NCBI RefSeq assembly: GCF_000427965.1
Contig: NZ_ATZA01000004.1
Coordinates: 1-64,000, forward strand
DNA: 64,000 nucleotides
Source of the DNA: Olivibacter sitiensis DSM 17696
Lineage (GTDB): Bacteria > Bacteroidota > Bacteroidia > Sphingobacteriales > Sphingobacteriaceae
Direction of reading: 5' to 3'
Part shown: one piece after another, positions 61,951 through 64,000 of the stretch
How the letters are laid out: each line of letters begins with the position of its first letter
Numbering within the stretch: position 1 is the first letter of the stretch
Notes under the pieces: generated by a model
What the model saw: the letters and a program-made list of their open reading frames with translations, nothing else
What the model was told of the DNA's origin: nothing
The model's database searches: none
Program-made: the position numbers and the translations under genes

Positions 61951-63078
61951 ATGAACATACTGATAGACCATGCCGGATTTATAAACAAAGGAGCAGAGCT
62001 GATGCTTTACGCCACACGCGATAGTGCATCAAGGCTTTTTCCCGATGCCAAATTTGTCATCCAAGAAGAAATTGCTGCCATTCCCAAGGATAAAATCGTT
62101 AAAAAGCGTTTTCATATACTATCACACCCTAAAGACAAACGGCGTTTCATTCCCGACAAATACACCCATTATGCGCACTTCATTAGGCCCCGGAACATCG
62201 ATCTGGTATTGGATGCTGGAGGCTTCCAGTTTTCCGATCAGTGGATAGAAGCCTATACCGAGGAATCAAATGAAATGCTAAGACAATACTACAGTACCCT
62301 GAAGTCGGGTGGCGCAAAAATTGTCTTTCTACCACAGGCACTAGGGCCATTCACCCTACCGCTAGCCATTGAAAGGATTAAGGATGCTTATGCGGTTGCC
62401 GACTTGTTCTATGCCCGCGAACAAACATCCTACAATCATTTGTGCGAACTACTGGGAACCCAGGAAAAAATCAGGCTATGTCCTGACTTCACCAACATAT
62501 ACAAACCAAGTGTACCCATGGCAGATCTCCTCCCCTTCAAAGCATATATAGGCATCATACCCAACCAAAAAATGGTCACCCATACTCCTACCAATGTTTC
62601 CAAAAGTTACCTGACCTTCATGGTTGATCTCTGTAAAAAGCTGATGGGAAAAGGACACCCCATTGTCCTTATCAATCACGAAGGTAAAGGAGACCAAGAG
62701 ATCATGCGTACCATAAAAGACGAACTGCCCAAGGAGGTAATCTACTTAAACAACCTGAACGCGGCTGAAATCAAGGCCGTCATTGGCCGTCTCAAGGCCG
62801 TGGTGTCTTCCCGGTTTCACGGGGCAGCAAGCGGACTGGCACAAAGAGTGCTCACATTCTGTACCGGCTGGAGCCATAAATATCAGGAATTGCTAAAAGA
62901 CTATGGCGTGGAAAGCAATTTCCTACAAGTAAACGACCTGCACGGCTCTTACCAAAAAATTGTCCAGGCAATGGAATCAAAAGATAAAGAGCGCTTCCAC
63001 CCCGATCGACTTGCCGTCTCCTCTCAGGAGCAACAAGTGAGGCAAATGTGGGACGAAATCAGCCAACTTCCGCTATGA
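61951..63078 (+). CDS. Polysaccharide pyruvyl transferase family protein
   Basis: A 375-residue enzyme expected to add a pyruvate ketal (from phosphoenolpyruvate) to a sugar of a cell-surface polymer, WcaK/CsaB type. Visible are LVLDAGGFQFSDQW (about 88-101), VFLPQALGPF, FYAREQTSYNHL and the C-terminal SRFHGAASGLAQRV motif. It lies between the nitroreductase-like gene and a glycosyltransferase, overlapping the latter by 4 bp (ATGA). The accepting sugar cannot be told. Confidence 0.92.
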   Translation: MNILIDHAGFINKGAELMLYATRDSASRLFPDAKFVIQEEIAAIPKDKIVKKRFHILSHPKDKRRFIPDKYTHYAHFIRPRNIDLVLDAGGFQFSDQWIEAYTEESNEMLRQYYSTLKSGGAKIVFLPQALGPFTLPLAIERIKDAYAVADLFYAREQTSYNHLCELLGTQEKIRLCPDFTNIYKPSVPMADLLPFKAYIGIIPNQKMVTHTPTNVSKSYLTFMVDLCKKLMGKGHPIVLINHEGKGDQEIMRTIKDELPKEVIYLNNLNAAEIKAVIGRLKAVVSSRFHGAASGLAQRVLTFCTGWSHKYQELLKDYGVESNFLQVNDLHGSYQKIVQAMESKDKERFHPDRLAVSSQEQQVRQMWDEISQLPL

Positions 63079-64000
63079 AAATACTCCATATCAATACAGT
63101 AGACACGGGAGGAGCGGCCACGGCCTGCCTACGAATACACCTAGCTTTACTTGAAAAAGGCATCGATTCCAAGGTGTTGCTCTTGGGCAAAAACCGAGAA
63201 ATACCGGAAACCTACCTCTTTGAACCCACTATCCCGCCTGTAAGCAAAATGCAACGGCTACGCAAAAAGCTAACCAAGCTATCGCCACTGGCCAAACGCC
63301 GGGCAAGACAGCAACAACGCCAACTGGCAGACCTTAACGCCAGACAGCAAGGAGCCGAGATCTTCTCCTTCCCTACTTCACCCTATGACATCACACAGTC
63401 GCCGTTATACCAAGAGGCAGATATCATCCAGCTCAATTGGGTATCGGGCTTTCTGGACGAGCCATCTTTTTTTGCCAAGAACACCAAACCCGTCATATGG
63501 CGCATGGCTGACCTCTATACCTGTGGGGGTGGCTACCACTACGAGAAAGGATTTCCCTTCGATGCCTTGCGCCCAGAACTGGAGATCAACCATGCCCTCC
63601 GCCTGGCTACCTTAAAAGGGAAAAAGCTGCACATGGTCCCCATATCCAACTGGGTGAAAAGAAAGGCTGAAGAAAGCGAAATACTGGGTCCATTGAACAA
63701 AACAATGATAAACAACGGCTTGGACAGAACGCTGTTCAAACCCCATGATAAAGCTTTTGCAAGATCGGTGTTTAATCTACCACAGGGCAAGAAAATATTG
63801 CTGTTTGGCGCTGCAAATGTCAAAAACAAAAGAAAGGGTTTCGACCTGCTGAAGAAAGCCTTATATACCCTAGAAGAAGACGTGGTATTGGTAGTTTTCG
63901 GTCGTGATGCATTAGACCCCACTGAATTTATGTTTCCTTTAATACAGTTAGCCAGAATAGCCGATAAAAGGTTGCTTTCTGTGCTGTATGCCGCGGCCGA
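63075..64000 (+). CDS. Glycosyltransferase family 4, partial (runs off window)
   Basis: An open frame starts at 63075, overlapping the previous stop by 4 bp, and is still open at 64000 (308 complete codons). It has a glycosyltransferase group 1 pattern: MKILHINTVDTGGAAT at the N-terminus with the glycine-rich loop, VPISNWVKRKAEES and INNGLDRTLFKP, then LLFGAANVKNKRKGFDLL, the start of the C-terminal nucleotide-sugar domain. It resembles WcaC-like transferases of exopolysaccharide clusters. The nucleotide-sugar-binding EX7E region is beyond the edge, so donor specificity is unknown. Confidence 0.88.
   Translation, partial: MKILHINTVDTGGAATACLRIHLALLEKGIDSKVLLLGKNREIPETYLFEPTIPPVSKMQRLRKKLTKLSPLAKRRARQQQRQLADLNARQQGAEIFSFPTSPYDITQSPLYQEADIIQLNWVSGFLDEPSFFAKNTKPVIWRMADLYTCGGGYHYEKGFPFDALRPELEINHALRLATLKGKKLHMVPISNWVKRKAEESEILGPLNKTMINNGLDRTLFKPHDKAFARSVFNLPQGKKILLFGAANVKNKRKGFDLLKKALYTLEEDVVLVVFGRDALDPTEFMFPLIQLARIADKRLLSVLYAAA

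Noticed and set aside
1-64000. rRNA, tRNA, prophage or replication origin
   Set aside because: No conserved tRNA arms, rRNA segments, phage structural genes or DnaA-box cluster were seen by eye; weak tRNAs could be missed.

Overview
The window comes from a chromosome of a Bacteroidota bacterium, most likely family Sphingobacteriaceae (Sphingobacterium-like). The evidence is a SusC/SusD pair, several GLPGLI-family proteins, DUF4270 and DUF4835 proteins, Bacteroidota-type RpoZ and BamD, very few Shine-Dalgarno sequences, and recurring -7 boxes of the form TAnnTTTG, several with TTG about 20 nt upstream. Most genes look moderately AT-rich. The outer-membrane receptor genes at 17715-20399 and 53104-56166 are visibly richer in G+C. 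No rRNA, tRNA or CRISPR array was seen.

Layout. 1-1891: the end of an insertion sequence has cut off the C-terminal third of a P-type ATPase gene. 2022-11253: a lipoprotein, miaB, then a forward run of an envelope-linked set (sigma-54 activator without receiver domain, lptE, acidic TPR protein with an internal duplication, secG) and groES-groEL. 11343-14684: a reverse block with a small stress/membrane cluster (holin-like, YtxH), an AI-2E-type permease and an enoyl-CoA hydratase. 14879-21467: a GLPGLI island of four intact genes, one C-terminal remnant and a large outer-membrane receptor, with a shared palindrome in front of two transcription units. 21615-34230: L,D-transpeptidase, YceI, two TlpA-like lipoproteins, purU, parE, a cupin, a PIF1-like helicase, an acyl-CoA dehydrogenase, panD and panC. 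34383-44526: glycogen-synthase-like protein, DUF4270 lipoprotein, a MITE-like repeat, a possible orphan kinase-fold protein, an acetyltransferase, bamD, rpoZ, coaBC, DUF763 and DUF4835. 44538-49867: recN, fabI and a compact four-gene ADP-heptose supply operon. 50086-58186: accessory region with an Rpn-type nuclease, a broken SusC remnant, a MNT-HEPN protein, a convergent HTH/coiled-coil protein, a long structured leader, then susC-susD-tlpA. 58276-60500: a membrane-anchored Cys-containing small protein, a 7TM-LuxR regulator, and a short unannotated transcript candidate closed by two tandem hairpins. 60870-64000: the start of a surface polysaccharide locus (nitroreductase-like, polysaccharide pyruvyl transferase, glycosyltransferase running off the edge).

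How the genes connect. Many act on the envelope: LPS export and heptose supply (lptE, gmhA, hldA-like, hldC-like, gmhB), outer-membrane assembly (bamD), protein export (secG), nutrient import (susC-susD-tlpA and the GLPGLI-linked receptor), wall modification (L,D-transpeptidase) and exopolysaccharide. Coenzyme A synthesis is represented by panC, panD and coaBC.

The best candidate for something undescribed is 51098-53103. A TTTGCCAATAG motif lies in front of both the MNT-HEPN gene and the susC leader, its half-site forms a perfect palindrome at the start codon of the HTH gene between them, and the susC leader can form alternative hairpins followed by a terminator-like stem. This suggests a local regulatory module controlling a receptor operon. 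The sequence does not show the function of the MNT-HEPN protein.
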